A DNA stretch of 14,160 bases from Nitrospinota bacterium (GCA_029937135.1 JAPYQX010000040.1:1-14160), one strand, 5' to 3'; positions 1-7,539 are shown, numbered from the stretch's first letter. The notes: a model not told the origin generated them from the letters alone. Translations and numbers: made by a program.

Positions 1-961
1 TCTCCGCCCCGGCTTTTTCGATGAGCGCCGTCGCGCCCCCGTGGTTCGATAGCGAGGGATAGCCCGCCTGAATATCCACCTCGGCCTCGACGCCGAAGGC
101 CGAGGCGATCCCCAAGACCGTTTCCCTGACGCGCGCCTTCACCATCTCTCTCACATCCGGGTCAATCGAGCGGATAGTCCCCCTCAAATGAACCTCCTCG
201 GGAAGAATGTTGATCGCCACGCCCGCCTCCATCTGGGTGACGGAGACGACAGCCGAATCAAACGGGTTCACGTTCCGGCTCACAACGCCCTGGAGCGCGG
301 TGATAACGTGACCAGCGGCGAGAATCGGGTCCCGCCCGTTATGGGGGTAGGCGGCATGAGAGCTCACCCCGCGCAGGGTGACGAAGAATTTGTCTCCCGA
401 ACCCATCGTGGGGCCGGTGTGGGTGCCGATCGTGCCCAGCTTCATCGCGGGATAAACGTGCGCGGCGATAACGAGATCGACGCGGGGATCGTCGAGCACG
501 CCCTCCTCGACCATCAGCCGCCCGCCCGCATGGCCCTCCTCGCCGGGCTGAAACAGAAACTTGACCTTGCCCCCCACGCCGTCGAGAAGCGCCGGATTCT
601 CGGCGAGCACACGGGCCGCCCCGAGCAGCATCGTCGTGTGCGCGTCGTGGCCGCAGGCGTGCATTTTCCCGTCGATTTTGCTCTTGTAGGGAACCTCGTT
701 TTCCTCCTGAACCGGCAGGGCATCCATATCGGCCCGGATACCGAGCGTCGGGCCGGGCCGGCCGGTATCGTAAACGCCGAGTACGCCCGTCCGCGCGACG
801 CCCGTCTTCACATCGAGGCCCCACTCGGCAAGCGATTCCGCGACGAGACGCGAGGTTTCGTGCTCCTCGAAGGCCGTCTCGGGATTCATGTGGATTTTTC
901 TGCGGGTCTCGACCAGCCAGGGATGAATCTTCTCCGCCGCCGCCAGGACAGGGTTCGCCAT
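1..961 (-). CDS. M20D family amidohydrolase (hippurate/IAA-amino-acid hydrolase type), C-terminus cut by window edge
   Basis: Translation from ATG at 961 gives 320 residues with no stop before the window edge, so the C-terminal part is missing. The N-terminal catalytic domain carries the M20D metal-site signatures: RADMDALPV (76-84), MHACGHDAH (100-108, Cys103 and His105), PGEEGHAGG (139-147, Glu141/Glu142) and AAHVYP (166-171). The dimerisation domain follows, with GVSSHAAYPHNGRDP (198-212) and a typical AINILPEEVHLRGTIRS stretch. These are dinuclear metal hydrolases that cleave N-acyl amino acids; family knowledge does not fix the substrate. No signal peptide is seen, so it is presumably cytoplasmic. 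A strong ribosome site (AAGGAGG, 4 nt before ATG) supports the start. It lies 126 nt downstream of the acyl-CoA synthetase on the same strand with no clear terminator between, so cotranscription is possible. I infer the family with high confidence and the substrate not at all. Confidence 0.95.
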   Translation of the reverse strand, partial: MANPVLAAAEKIHPWLVETRRKIHMNPETAFEEHETSRLVAESLAEWGLDVKTGVARTGVLGVYDTGRPGPTLGIRADMDALPVQEENEVPYKSKIDGKMHACGHDAHTTMLLGAARVLAENPALLDGVGGKVKFLFQPGEEGHAGGRLMVEEGVLDDPRVDLVIAAHVYPAMKLGTIGTHTGPTMGSGDKFFVTLRGVSSHAAYPHNGRDPILAAGHVITALQGVVSRNVNPFDSAVVSVTQMEAGVAINILPEEVHLRGTIRSIDPDVREMVKARVRETVLGIASAFGVEAEVDIQAGYPSLSNHGGATALIEKAGAE

Positions 962-1087
962 GAAGCCTCCTTCAATCCGTAAAACGTTAGCCGCCGCGCA
1001 CTATTCGCCGTGCGCCGATTCAATCAATCTCCAGAGTATACTGGCAACGCGCTCCGGGAATAAAAGCGGGCGGGAAATCCGCCACCT

Positions 1088-2815
1088 CTAAAAATCCCCG
1101 GGCCCAAATTCGGGCATTCGCCGGAGAGCGGCCTTGACCTCCTCGCGCTTGTATTTAAGCGTTGTCGTCCGGGGAAGCTCCCCGTCCGGCCAGATGATGA
1201 AGCCCGAGACCCGCTTGTAGCCGGACAGGCCGGCCGAGAGACGGTCGATTTCCGCGCGCACCGCCCGGCGGCGCTCTTCCCGGGGGCGCTCCGCCTCGGA
1301 AAGAACACTGTCAGGGTCGAGAACGATGACGGCGAATACCTCCTCCCCCCCGTGGGCTGTTTTTTTTCCGATGACGCACACCGCCGAGAACAATTCACTC
1401 CGGGCAAGCTCCTCCTCCACTTCCTCGGGGTATATGTTCTTCCCGGCCTCGGTGACAATGACATTTTTCGAGCGGCCGCAAATCGTCAGATAGCCGTCCC
1501 GGTCCACGCGGCCCACGTCTCCCGTATGGAACCATCCTCCGCGCAGGGCCTCCCCGGTCAGCTCCGGGTCTCCGAAATAACCCTGCATCACGCCGGGCCC
1601 CCGGATGAGAATTTCGCCCTCCCCCCCGGCGGCTCCCTCCACCGGCTCGATCCGCACCTCGACGCCGGCGATGGGGGGCCCAACCGTCCCCATGCGGTTC
1701 CTCCGCCCCGGCCGGTTCCCGTGGGTGACGGGCGAGGTTTCGGTCAGCCCGTAGCCCTGGAGCACCTCGATGCCGAGCGCGAGAAGATCCCGGCCCACCA
1801 CGGGGTCGAGCGCGGCCCCGCCGCAAATGAAGTATTTCAGCCGGGGGCCGAGGCGGCGCTTCACCTGGGGGAAAAACACCCCGCCCAGCCGCAGCCCGGC
1901 CCCGAGACAGGCCCGCGATACCGCCAGGAGACCCCCGAAAATCGCGGTTTTGAGGCCACCCGCCTCGGTGGCCGCGGTCATGATGCGCCGGTGCATCAGC
2001 CGGGCCAGGGCCGGCACCATCAGGCACACCGTGACCCTTTGAGCCTGCATCGCCTCGGCCATCAGGCGCGGGTTCAGCGAGGAGAGATAATAAACCCTGG
2101 CACCCGTGATGAGCGGAACCAGGAGGCCGCCGGTGCTCTCGAACATATGGTGAAGCGGAAGGATGGAGAGAAATACGTCTTCTTCCCCGCAAGGCAGGGT
2201 CTCCGAGGAGGCCCGGGCGTTCGAGGCGATGTTCGCGTGGGTGAGCATTACGCCCTTGGGGGTCCCGGTCGTGCCCGAAGAAAACGATATAAGCGCCAGG
2301 TCGCCGGGCTCCCGCGCCGCGCCCGGCCACCGGGAAATCGGGTGAGGCTCCGCCTCTCCGGCTTCGTCGATTCGAAAAAGCTGGATGGGCTCGGCAAGCG
2401 CCACCGCGAGCGCCCGCGCATCCTCGAGCCTGGAGGCGTCGGTCAGCAGGGCGGCCGCTCCCGAGCGCCCGAGGATGTTCGTCAGCTCTCCGGTCTTGAG
2501 ATTCACGTCGAGGGGGACGAGCACCCCCCCCGCCAGGAGGGCGCCGAAGTAGCCCACCGCCCACTCCGGGCGGTTGGGCGCGAGAAGGGCAACCGGATCG
2601 CCGGGGCCGATGCCGGCCTCGATGAGACGAGCGGCCAGCGCCGCCGCGCGGCGGAGAAGCGCCCCCCGCGAGAGGGAGACCGGACCCGGGCTTCCAGCCT
2701 CGCTCTCGGCAGTCCCGCTCTCGCCAGCCTCGCCCTTGAGACTCTCGCCCTCGAGCGCCACGGCCTCGGGAAAGCGGGCGGCGGCGGCGGCGATGAGTTG
2801 AATCAGGGTTTCCAT
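1088..2815 (-). CDS. AMP-dependent acyl-CoA synthetase (long-chain fatty-acid-CoA ligase type)
   Basis: This 575-residue ANL-superfamily enzyme would activate a carboxylic acid to an acyl-AMP and then an acyl-CoA in the cytoplasm. Visible motifs are the phosphate-binding loop SFSSGTTGTPKGVMLTH (177-193), YGLTETSP (355-362), WFHTGD (428-433), the hinge region GRSKNVIVTEAGKNIYPEE (447-465) and the C-terminal catalytic-lysine segment LPRTTTLKYKR (547-557, likely Lys554). The length is at the short end for long-chain ligases but all core motifs are present. Residues about 24-45 form a Glu/Gly/Ser-rich low-complexity insert near the N-terminus. The start at 2815 is only 8 nt after the phnE stop, with a weak ribosome site, which suggests translation coupled to the transporter operon. 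The chain length of the substrate cannot be read from the sequence. Peroxidase-transporter neighbours do not obviously need this activity, so it may be an independent enzyme sharing the transcript. Confidence 0.96.
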   Translation of the reverse strand: METLIQLIAAAAARFPEAVALEGESLKGEAGESGTAESEAGSPGPVSLSRGALLRRAAALAARLIEAGIGPGDPVALLAPNRPEWAVGYFGALLAGGVLVPLDVNLKTGELTNILGRSGAAALLTDASRLEDARALAVALAEPIQLFRIDEAGEAEPHPISRWPGAAREPGDLALISFSSGTTGTPKGVMLTHANIASNARASSETLPCGEEDVFLSILPLHHMFESTGGLLVPLITGARVYYLSSLNPRLMAEAMQAQRVTVCLMVPALARLMHRRIMTAATEAGGLKTAIFGGLLAVSRACLGAGLRLGGVFFPQVKRRLGPRLKYFICGGAALDPVVGRDLLALGIEVLQGYGLTETSPVTHGNRPGRRNRMGTVGPPIAGVEVRIEPVEGAAGGEGEILIRGPGVMQGYFGDPELTGEALRGGWFHTGDVGRVDRDGYLTICGRSKNVIVTEAGKNIYPEEVEEELARSELFSAVCVIGKKTAHGGEEVFAVIVLDPDSVLSEAERPREERRRAVRAEIDRLSAGLSGYKRVSGFIIWPDGELPRTTTLKYKREEVKAALRRMPEFGPGDF

Positions 2816-2823
2816 GCCGGTAT

Positions 2824-3615
2824 CTAGATCAGCCGTTTTCGGATTTGCCAGCTCACGAATTCACCTGCAAAGACAAGAAAAATAATTGCCAAGCAGAGAA
2901 CGCCCGTCTTTTCCCACTGAAACTGTTTGATGTAGAGAAAAACATAAAAACCCAGCCCCCCCGCACCGACAAGTCCGAGTATTGTCGAATCGCGAAGGTT
3001 CATCTCAAATCGTATGGCGAGGTGGGCCACCATCTGGGGGAGCACCTGGGGGATGAGACCATGCTGAATTACTTGGATCGAAGATGCACCCGTTCCCTGA
3101 AGAGCCAGCAGGGGTCGCGGGTCGGTGGCCTCAATTTCCTCGGCGACGAATCGCCCCAGTACGCCCACCGAATGAACCGCTATCGCCAAAACACCCGGAA
3201 AAGGACCTAGCCCCACCGCGGAAACAAACAATAGTGCGAGAATGAGCAAAGGAATGGAGCGGATAAAGGCCATTGCCGCCTTCACGGGCAGATGGATCCA
3301 AGGAGGCGTCCAATTCGAGGCGGCCATCACTCCGAGCGGATAGGCAAAAAGCGCTCCGAGAAAGGTCCCGGCTATTGTCGTTTGGAGGGTTTCAAGTGAT
3401 GCGCGCCAGAGGACATCCCAAACCGACCAATCGGGCGGCATCATACGGCCGAAAAAATGGAAGATTTGGGGGATACCGCGAATCAGCTCAAGGCTTGAGA
3501 ACTCAGAACCCTGGAAAGACCAAAAGATTATTCCACTAGCTGCCAGGCACAAGATGGCCTTTAGCCCCGTGCCCCCAAGACATGTGGAATTCGTTTGTCC
3601 TCTCCAGTCGGTCAT
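2824..3615 (-). CDS. phnE: PhnE-like ABC transporter permease
   Basis: 263-residue inner-membrane permease of the phosphonate/phosphite-type transporter family. I place the start at ATG 3615, which has GGAG 6 nt upstream. The frame stays open to 3705, but that part carries charged residues with no homology. A first hydrophobic helix lies near residues 17-35, then the conserved FGRMMPPDW segment. Next come LETLQTTIAGTFLGALFAYP, helices around AAMAFIRSIPLLILALLFVS, and the ATPase-coupling loop EEIEATDPRPLLALQGTGAS with HGLIPQVLP after it. A last helix and the basic tail IRKRL close the protein. It should pair with the PhnC-like ATPase immediately upstream, whose 3' end it overlaps by 80 nt in another frame, and with the PhnD-like binding protein. 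The cargo cannot be assigned from the permease. Base composition is visibly lower in GC than in the acyl-CoA synthetase next to it. Confidence 0.93.
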   Translation of the reverse strand: MTDWRGQTNSTCLGGTGLKAILCLAASGIIFWSFQGSEFSSLELIRGIPQIFHFFGRMMPPDWSVWDVLWRASLETLQTTIAGTFLGALFAYPLGVMAASNWTPPWIHLPVKAAMAFIRSIPLLILALLFVSAVGLGPFPGVLAIAVHSVGVLGRFVAEEIEATDPRPLLALQGTGASSIQVIQHGLIPQVLPQMVAHLAIRFEMNLRDSTILGLVGAGGLGFYVFLYIKQFQWEKTGVLCLAIIFLVFAGEFVSWQIRKRLI

Positions 3616-4381
3616 ATCCCTCTCCGTTGCGCTCGCCTCTCTCGTAGATTTCCGAAATCTTCTCCTCAGAGAGCTCTTCGGGCAAGCCCTGCCAGACGAT
3701 TTCACCCGCCTTCATAGCGATAATACGATCAGCAATGCGACGTGCCAACTCCGGCAGATGAAGACTGATTAAGAGTGTGAGGCGGTAAGCTACGCAAATC
3801 GTGCCAAAAAGATCGAGGATATCCTCACTGAGAGCGGGATCGAGGTTCGAGACCGGCTCGTCGGCCAGGAAAATTGTGGGCTCTTGTGAAAGGGTGCGGG
3901 CGATTGCCACTCGTTGCTGCTCGCCGCCCGAAAGTGTGCGCGCCGAGCGGTAAAGCTTGTCGTCGAGCCGTACTTCCTTGAGGGCCCGCATACAGATTTC
4001 GCGGTCGCCTTTATCGAATCGGCCGAGAAAACTGCGCAAAAATGGCACATAGCCGAGCCGGCCGTGATAAACGTTCTGCCAGACGCTCTCGCGCCCTATC
4101 AGGTCGAAATGCTGGTGGATCATGCCAATCTGGCGGTGATATCCGCGCATGCGGGCGCGGTTGCCAAGGGGCACCGGAGCGCCCATAACCTCGACATGCC
4201 CGCGCGTTGGTGTGATGTAGCCCTTGAGCATCCGCATCAAAGTCGTCTTGCCCGAGCCCGAATTGCCGATGAAGGCAACGCGCTCGCCGCGGGTAATCTC
4301 TAGGCTATCGATGGAGAGGATATCTTGCCCATCTCTCCGGACGACGGCATCTTTTAGGCGAATGATCACCTCGGGAGACAT
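3536..4381 (-). CDS. phnC: PhnC-like ABC transporter ATP-binding protein
   Basis: 281-residue cytoplasmic ATPase that would energise the PhnE-like permease. All nucleotide-binding motifs are intact: Walker A GNSGSGKTT (39-47), Q-loop MIHQHFDL (87-94), signature LSGGEQQRVAIA (150-161), Walker B TIFLADEP (169-176) followed by the D-loop SNLDPA, and the H-loop His208. The MIHQHFDLIGRESVWQNV segment and GTICVAYRLTLLISLH are typical of the PhnC branch. Family members usually end soon after the motif seen here as PEELSEEKISEIYE (about residue 247). Here a further ~34 residues of unrelated sequence continue into phnE. The start at 4381 is 4 nt after the phnD stop; an AAGGAAAT ribosome site lies inside the end of phnD. 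Specific cargo is unknown, because the ATPase does not determine it. Confidence 0.95.
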   Translation of the reverse strand: MSPEVIIRLKDAVVRRDGQDILSIDSLEITRGERVAFIGNSGSGKTTLMRMLKGYITPTRGHVEVMGAPVPLGNRARMRGYHRQIGMIHQHFDLIGRESVWQNVYHGRLGYVPFLRSFLGRFDKGDREICMRALKEVRLDDKLYRSARTLSGGEQQRVAIARTLSQEPTIFLADEPVSNLDPALSEDILDLFGTICVAYRLTLLISLHLPELARRIADRIIAMKAGEIVWQGLPEELSEEKISEIYERGERNGEGYDRLERTNEFHMSWGHGAKGHLVPGS

Positions 4382-4385
4382 TCTT

Positions 4386-5267
4386 CTATTTCCTTATAAA
4401 TCCATATTTAAGAGCCATATCCTCCACCGCCCGATAGGCGGCGTGGTCCACCCTCAAATAGCCTTCCGTCCCATATAAATACTTGAGATACTTTCGGTTT
4501 TCAGGCTCATTCAACTTCATCATGGCATCGATGAATCGCCTCTTGAGCTTTGGGTCAAGCCCCTTTCGCGCCACCACGTTGTGGCTCGGGATTCGCGCCG
4601 AGGAGGCGAGGGGCACGAGCGCGGCCCGCTCGTCCTGTTTGAGCAAATTAATCGAGAATTCGCTCACCCCTGCCGCGTCCACGAACTTTCCGAAAACCGA
4701 GCGGATGGCCTGCTCATCGCCGCCCGCGAAATAAACGCGCCGGAAAAAACCGCCCTCGGGATATTGTATCCCACCCTTGAGCAATTTAGCCCGCTCGAAA
4801 ATATCGTGTGGATACAAGAAGCCAGAACTCGATATCGGATCGACGTAGGCAATTGTCTTTCCCTTGAGGTCCGAGAGATTCTTGATGCCGCTGTCGCGCC
4901 GTACGTATATTTTCGACTGATAGTAGCTCTTCCCCCGGTAAATCTCGCCGAGAATCACCTCGACCCTGGCCTGGCTGCGCGCTAATACGTAAGGCAAGGG
5001 GGGCAGGAAGCTAATGTCCGCCCGGCCCGAGGACATTGCCTCGACGGCAGCCGAATAGTTGAGCGTGATGAAGTAGCGAATCTTGCAGCCAATCTGTTTT
5101 TCAAGAAACCGCATCGCCGGCTTGACGCCGTCTATGAGTTTCTCGGGATTCGCAATCGGCACAAGGGCCATCCGAAGGAGCTTGGCGGCCGGCGCTGGTC
5201 CCGCGAGGGCGACCATCACTATCAAAAAACTAATCAAGGCATAAAAGACTCTTCGAGTCATCGTCAT
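4386..5267 (-). CDS. phnD: PhnD-like periplasmic substrate-binding protein, altered ligand motif
   Basis: 293-residue phosphate/phosphonate-family binding protein. It starts at ATG 5267 (a second ATG lies at 5261), 7 nt after the peroxidase stop and behind AGGAAGGAA. A signal peptide is clear: MTMTRR, a hydrophobic run, then APAA before the mature protein. Family features are ALVPIANPEKLIDGVKPAM, NYSAAVEAM, GRADISFLPPLPY, YYQSKIYVRRDSGI, NLSDLKGKTIAYVDP and the ligand loop PISSSGFLYP, equivalent to the STSG loop of E. coli PhnD. The next ligand motif reads FAGGDEQAI, where E. coli PhnD has AGHE, so Asp184 replaces the His. The E. coli Glu177 position aligns to Phe without gaps, with a Glu one residue earlier. 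From this I infer a cargo other than aminoethylphosphonate. Paralogues in this family bind phosphite, arsenite and other ligands, so the symbol marks the family only. Confidence 0.93.
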   Translation of the reverse strand: MTMTRRVFYALISFLIVMVALAGPAPAAKLLRMALVPIANPEKLIDGVKPAMRFLEKQIGCKIRYFITLNYSAAVEAMSSGRADISFLPPLPYVLARSQARVEVILGEIYRGKSYYQSKIYVRRDSGIKNLSDLKGKTIAYVDPISSSGFLYPHDIFERAKLLKGGIQYPEGGFFRRVYFAGGDEQAIRSVFGKFVDAAGVSEFSINLLKQDERAALVPLASSARIPSHNVVARKGLDPKLKRRFIDAMMKLNEPENRKYLKYLYGTEGYLRVDHAAYRAVEDMALKYGFIRK

Positions 5268-5274
5268 TTCCTTC

Positions 5275-7233
5275 CTACTTGAGCACTGTCGCGTTTTTCT
5301 CATAGAGCTTCTTGTAGGCGGTGATCTTTCCCTCCGCCGCGCTCTCGTTTCCCATCTCGAACAACTTTGTCGCTTCGCGGATGAGCGATTCCAATTTATC
5401 GAGCACCGGCATCTGACGACTGTCTTGAACGTCCCATTTATGCGCCTCTAGCTCGGTGGCAACCGTCTTGAGGGTAATGATGATGAGTCCTTTCTTCTTT
5501 TTCCTCTTCAAGAATTCATACGTCGAGAGGAAAAAGCTGAACTCCTCGAGCTCCGAGTCCAACGTGTACACCGTATCCTCGTAGGCCTCGGTGCCGTCCG
5601 CAACGGCTTCGACGTAATCGGTCAAATCGTTCAACTCTTTTTTCGAGAGTCCGAGAGCGAACCTTTTGTTGAACCACTCGTTCACCGCCCGAAGGGTCGG
5701 CTGGCTCCCGTCGTTGAAATAGGGGGCCGAGAATTTCGCAGAAAGCAGGGTCGGCGTGTCAAACGCGCCGTCGAGCGAGTACGGGGCGAACCCCTTCGTC
5801 GTACCGATGTTGTGGTTCTTTCGGTCGATAAAATGATTCGAAGGGATGTGGCAGCCCGCGCAACTCATCCCTCCCATCATCTGCGGAAATTTTCTATTAA
5901 AAATCTTCTCTCCGCGCAGGGCCCCGGCATCGTTTTTTTTCCGGTTGAGCGTTCCGTCCCGCTTGATCTTCGGGTTCGGCAAGAACTCGAACTCGTTGAT
6001 GTAGGCCGCCATCCCGTCGAGCATCATCGGATCGGGCTCGGAGCCGTTGAACTCGAGGACAATGACGTTGCGAATAAACTCGCGAAGCGAGGCGGTGCGC
6101 CCGTTCCGGCCGTAGGGCGCGGTAAACCGAATACCCCTCATATCGGGAATGTCGATGTGCCCGAAGATCCCGTTGTTCGCATGCGGCTCGAAGAAACTGT
6201 TTGATACATCCATTCCGCCCTTTCGGTACGAGAGGCCGGGGATGAAAAAATTCGGGTTCGTAACACCCTTGTTGTGGCAGGTATTGCAAGTGATATTAAG
6301 GCTGCGGGCGGGCTCGCCGAATATTTCGGCGCTGTCGAAGGCCATGTCGCCCAGCGCGATCAGACCCGTCTCGCCCTCGTTCGCCCCCCTCTCGGCCATG
6401 CCGAGCAGCTGGCGCGGGCGGGGGAGCTGTTTGTTGGTGTTCGAGCCCGGCGGAAGCCGCCAGGGTATTTTTGCGGTTTTCAAATAGGTCGGGCTCGCCT
6501 GGGGACGCGCGGCGAGCCGCCGTTCGGCGCCGGCGGAGTAGCGGGCGAAATTTTTCTCCATATACGAGGAGATAACGGCAGTGCCGACACGGATATTCTC
6601 GATGTTCATCGGGCGGGCGCCGGCTCCCAGGATGCCGGGCGTGCCGAGGTTCGAAAAAGCGTCGAGCCAGGCTATCTGCATCTTCTTCCAGGCCGCGGGG
6701 TCGAGATAGGCAAGGCTTTCGGCGAATGCCTGGAACACTTTTCGGCCCTCCCCGAGATGGGCCCTGACGTGCTCTCTATCCTTCTCCGCCCCGGCGCGGG
6801 CGATATGCGCGGAAATTAATCCGGCGATACCCCGGGTGGCGGCGGAGAAAACGGCCCTTCGACCCGCCTCGCGGGCCCCGATCATGTCCGGTTCCTCGCC
6901 GCCCTTTGGCTTAGGCTGGGCGATGAGGCGTGCCCGCGCTATTTCATTTTTAAATTTATTCGCCGCCTCTATATCCTTATCCGCGCTGGCGATGGCGTCT
7001 GCAATTTGCGCCATGTCTTTCCAGACGATTGACCAGCGGACGGGATTGATATTGAGAACAAAAGTGGCCCGGCGGTAGGACTCCGCTGCCGGGTGTAGTT
7101 TCTCGGGAGGAACGATGTGTGCGCTTCCGAAACGCGAAACCGCGAGAGAAAGAAAAATCGCCGCCAGGGCGACACCCGAAACGAACATCCGCCGACGAAA
7201 GCCCACATTCAAAAGAACACCTAAAATTCTCAT
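5275..7233 (-). CDS. Di-haem cytochrome c peroxidase/MauG-like protein with long N- and C-terminal extensions
   Basis: About 652 residues from ATG 7233; the frame is also open from a GTG at 7278, and neither start has a strong ribosome site. A basic patch (FRRRM) and a hydrophobic helix ending near SRFGSAH form a signal peptide or anchor, so it acts in the periplasm. Two haem-c sites are present: CNTCH (6274-6288) and CAGCH (5848-5862), 142 residues apart as in bacterial di-haem peroxidases. Each is followed by a matching module: DMRGIRFTAPYGRNGRTASL after the first and TPTLLSAKFSAPYFNDGSQP after the second. Family enzymes are usually about 330-400 residues. Here about 270 residues of Ala-rich helical sequence precede the first haem, and about 100 residues of charged helical sequence follow the core. 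The gene heads the operon with phnD, phnC and phnE. Peroxidase, MauG-like oxidase or electron-transfer roles are all open. Confidence 0.9.
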   Translation of the reverse strand: MRILGVLLNVGFRRRMFVSGVALAAIFLSLAVSRFGSAHIVPPEKLHPAAESYRRATFVLNINPVRWSIVWKDMAQIADAIASADKDIEAANKFKNEIARARLIAQPKPKGGEEPDMIGAREAGRRAVFSAATRGIAGLISAHIARAGAEKDREHVRAHLGEGRKVFQAFAESLAYLDPAAWKKMQIAWLDAFSNLGTPGILGAGARPMNIENIRVGTAVISSYMEKNFARYSAGAERRLAARPQASPTYLKTAKIPWRLPPGSNTNKQLPRPRQLLGMAERGANEGETGLIALGDMAFDSAEIFGEPARSLNITCNTCHNKGVTNPNFFIPGLSYRKGGMDVSNSFFEPHANNGIFGHIDIPDMRGIRFTAPYGRNGRTASLREFIRNVIVLEFNGSEPDPMMLDGMAAYINEFEFLPNPKIKRDGTLNRKKNDAGALRGEKIFNRKFPQMMGGMSCAGCHIPSNHFIDRKNHNIGTTKGFAPYSLDGAFDTPTLLSAKFSAPYFNDGSQPTLRAVNEWFNKRFALGLSKKELNDLTDYVEAVADGTEAYEDTVYTLDSELEEFSFFLSTYEFLKRKKKKGLIIITLKTVATELEAHKWDVQDSRQMPVLDKLESLIREATKLFEMGNESAAEGKITAYKKLYEKNATVLK

Positions 7234-7330
7234 ACCGAGAACACCCCATCTAAAAAGATTTTCAGCCCTGACCCACACTTGAGAGGGCGAAATACCTGCA
7301 TTTCAGTCCTCGTCCTGTAAACTCATTAAG

Positions 7331-7359
7331 ATTAGGCGATACGACATGAATTTTGTCAA
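7331..7359 (-). promoter_or_regulatory. Candidate sigma70-type promoter for the peroxidase-transporter operon
   Basis: Read on the minus strand there is a perfect TTGACA (7359-7354), a 17-nt spacer and CCTAAT (7336-7331, four of six matches to TATAAT). The predicted transcript would start near 7323 and carry a leader of about 90 nt to ATG 7233. The surrounding 120 bp are strikingly AT-rich compared with the genes. A small inverted repeat, GACA-N7-TGTC, sits at 7343-7357 and overlaps the -35 box, so a repressor could act there. Confidence 0.55.
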
Positions 7360-7364
7360 GCACT

Positions 7365-7402
7365 CTAAATATATTTTTTCGCATGTCTAAAAAATATTTT
7401 AG
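7365..7402. repeat. AT-rich imperfect inverted repeat just upstream of the operon promoter
   Basis: The left arm is CTAAATATATTTTTT (7365-7379). The right arm is AAAAAATATTTTAG (7389-7402), whose reverse complement is CTAAAATATTTTTT, so the arms match with a one-base bulge and one mismatch. The spacer is 9 nt. It lies 6 nt upstream of the -35 box on the minus strand, the place for an UP element or an activator/repressor operator. It could also be chance symmetry in AT-rich DNA. Confidence 0.5.
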
Positions 7403-7499
7403 TCACGATTCGCAACTGTACACATTTCAAATATTTAACTTCGGAGTGTGGTAATTGAAGGCAAATTTACTTTCAGGGCTCTGGCGCAGAGGCGGTTAC

Positions 7500-7539
7500 A
7501 AAAAAAAAAGCCGGCCCCGCCGTAAAGGCGGAACCGGCT
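7500..7539 (-). terminator. Intrinsic terminator of the porin gene
   Basis: On the minus strand, AGCCGG and CCGGCT form the outer stem, GGCGG and CCGCC the inner stem separated by a 2-nt internal loop, with a 5-nt apex. A run of ten T follows at once. It begins 38 nt after the porin stop codon and separates the porin from the peroxidase operon. Confidence 0.9.

Noticed and set aside
188..982. Plus-strand frame at the left edge
   Set aside because: The minus strand here encodes an M20D amidohydrolase with all metal-site motifs, so the plus frame is a shadow.
1352..2827. 491-codon plus-strand open frame opposite the acyl-CoA synthetase
   Set aside because: The minus-strand frame has every ANL-enzyme motif; this one has none and is its antisense shadow.
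3616..3705. Extended N-terminus of the PhnE-like permease
   Set aside because: The extra 30 residues are basic, lie inside phnC and have no ribosome site; ATG 3615 has one.
2824..5267. Phosphonate utilisation operon
   Set aside because: The transporter family fits, but no C-P lyase or phosphonate hydrolase gene is in the window and the binding-protein ligand residues differ.
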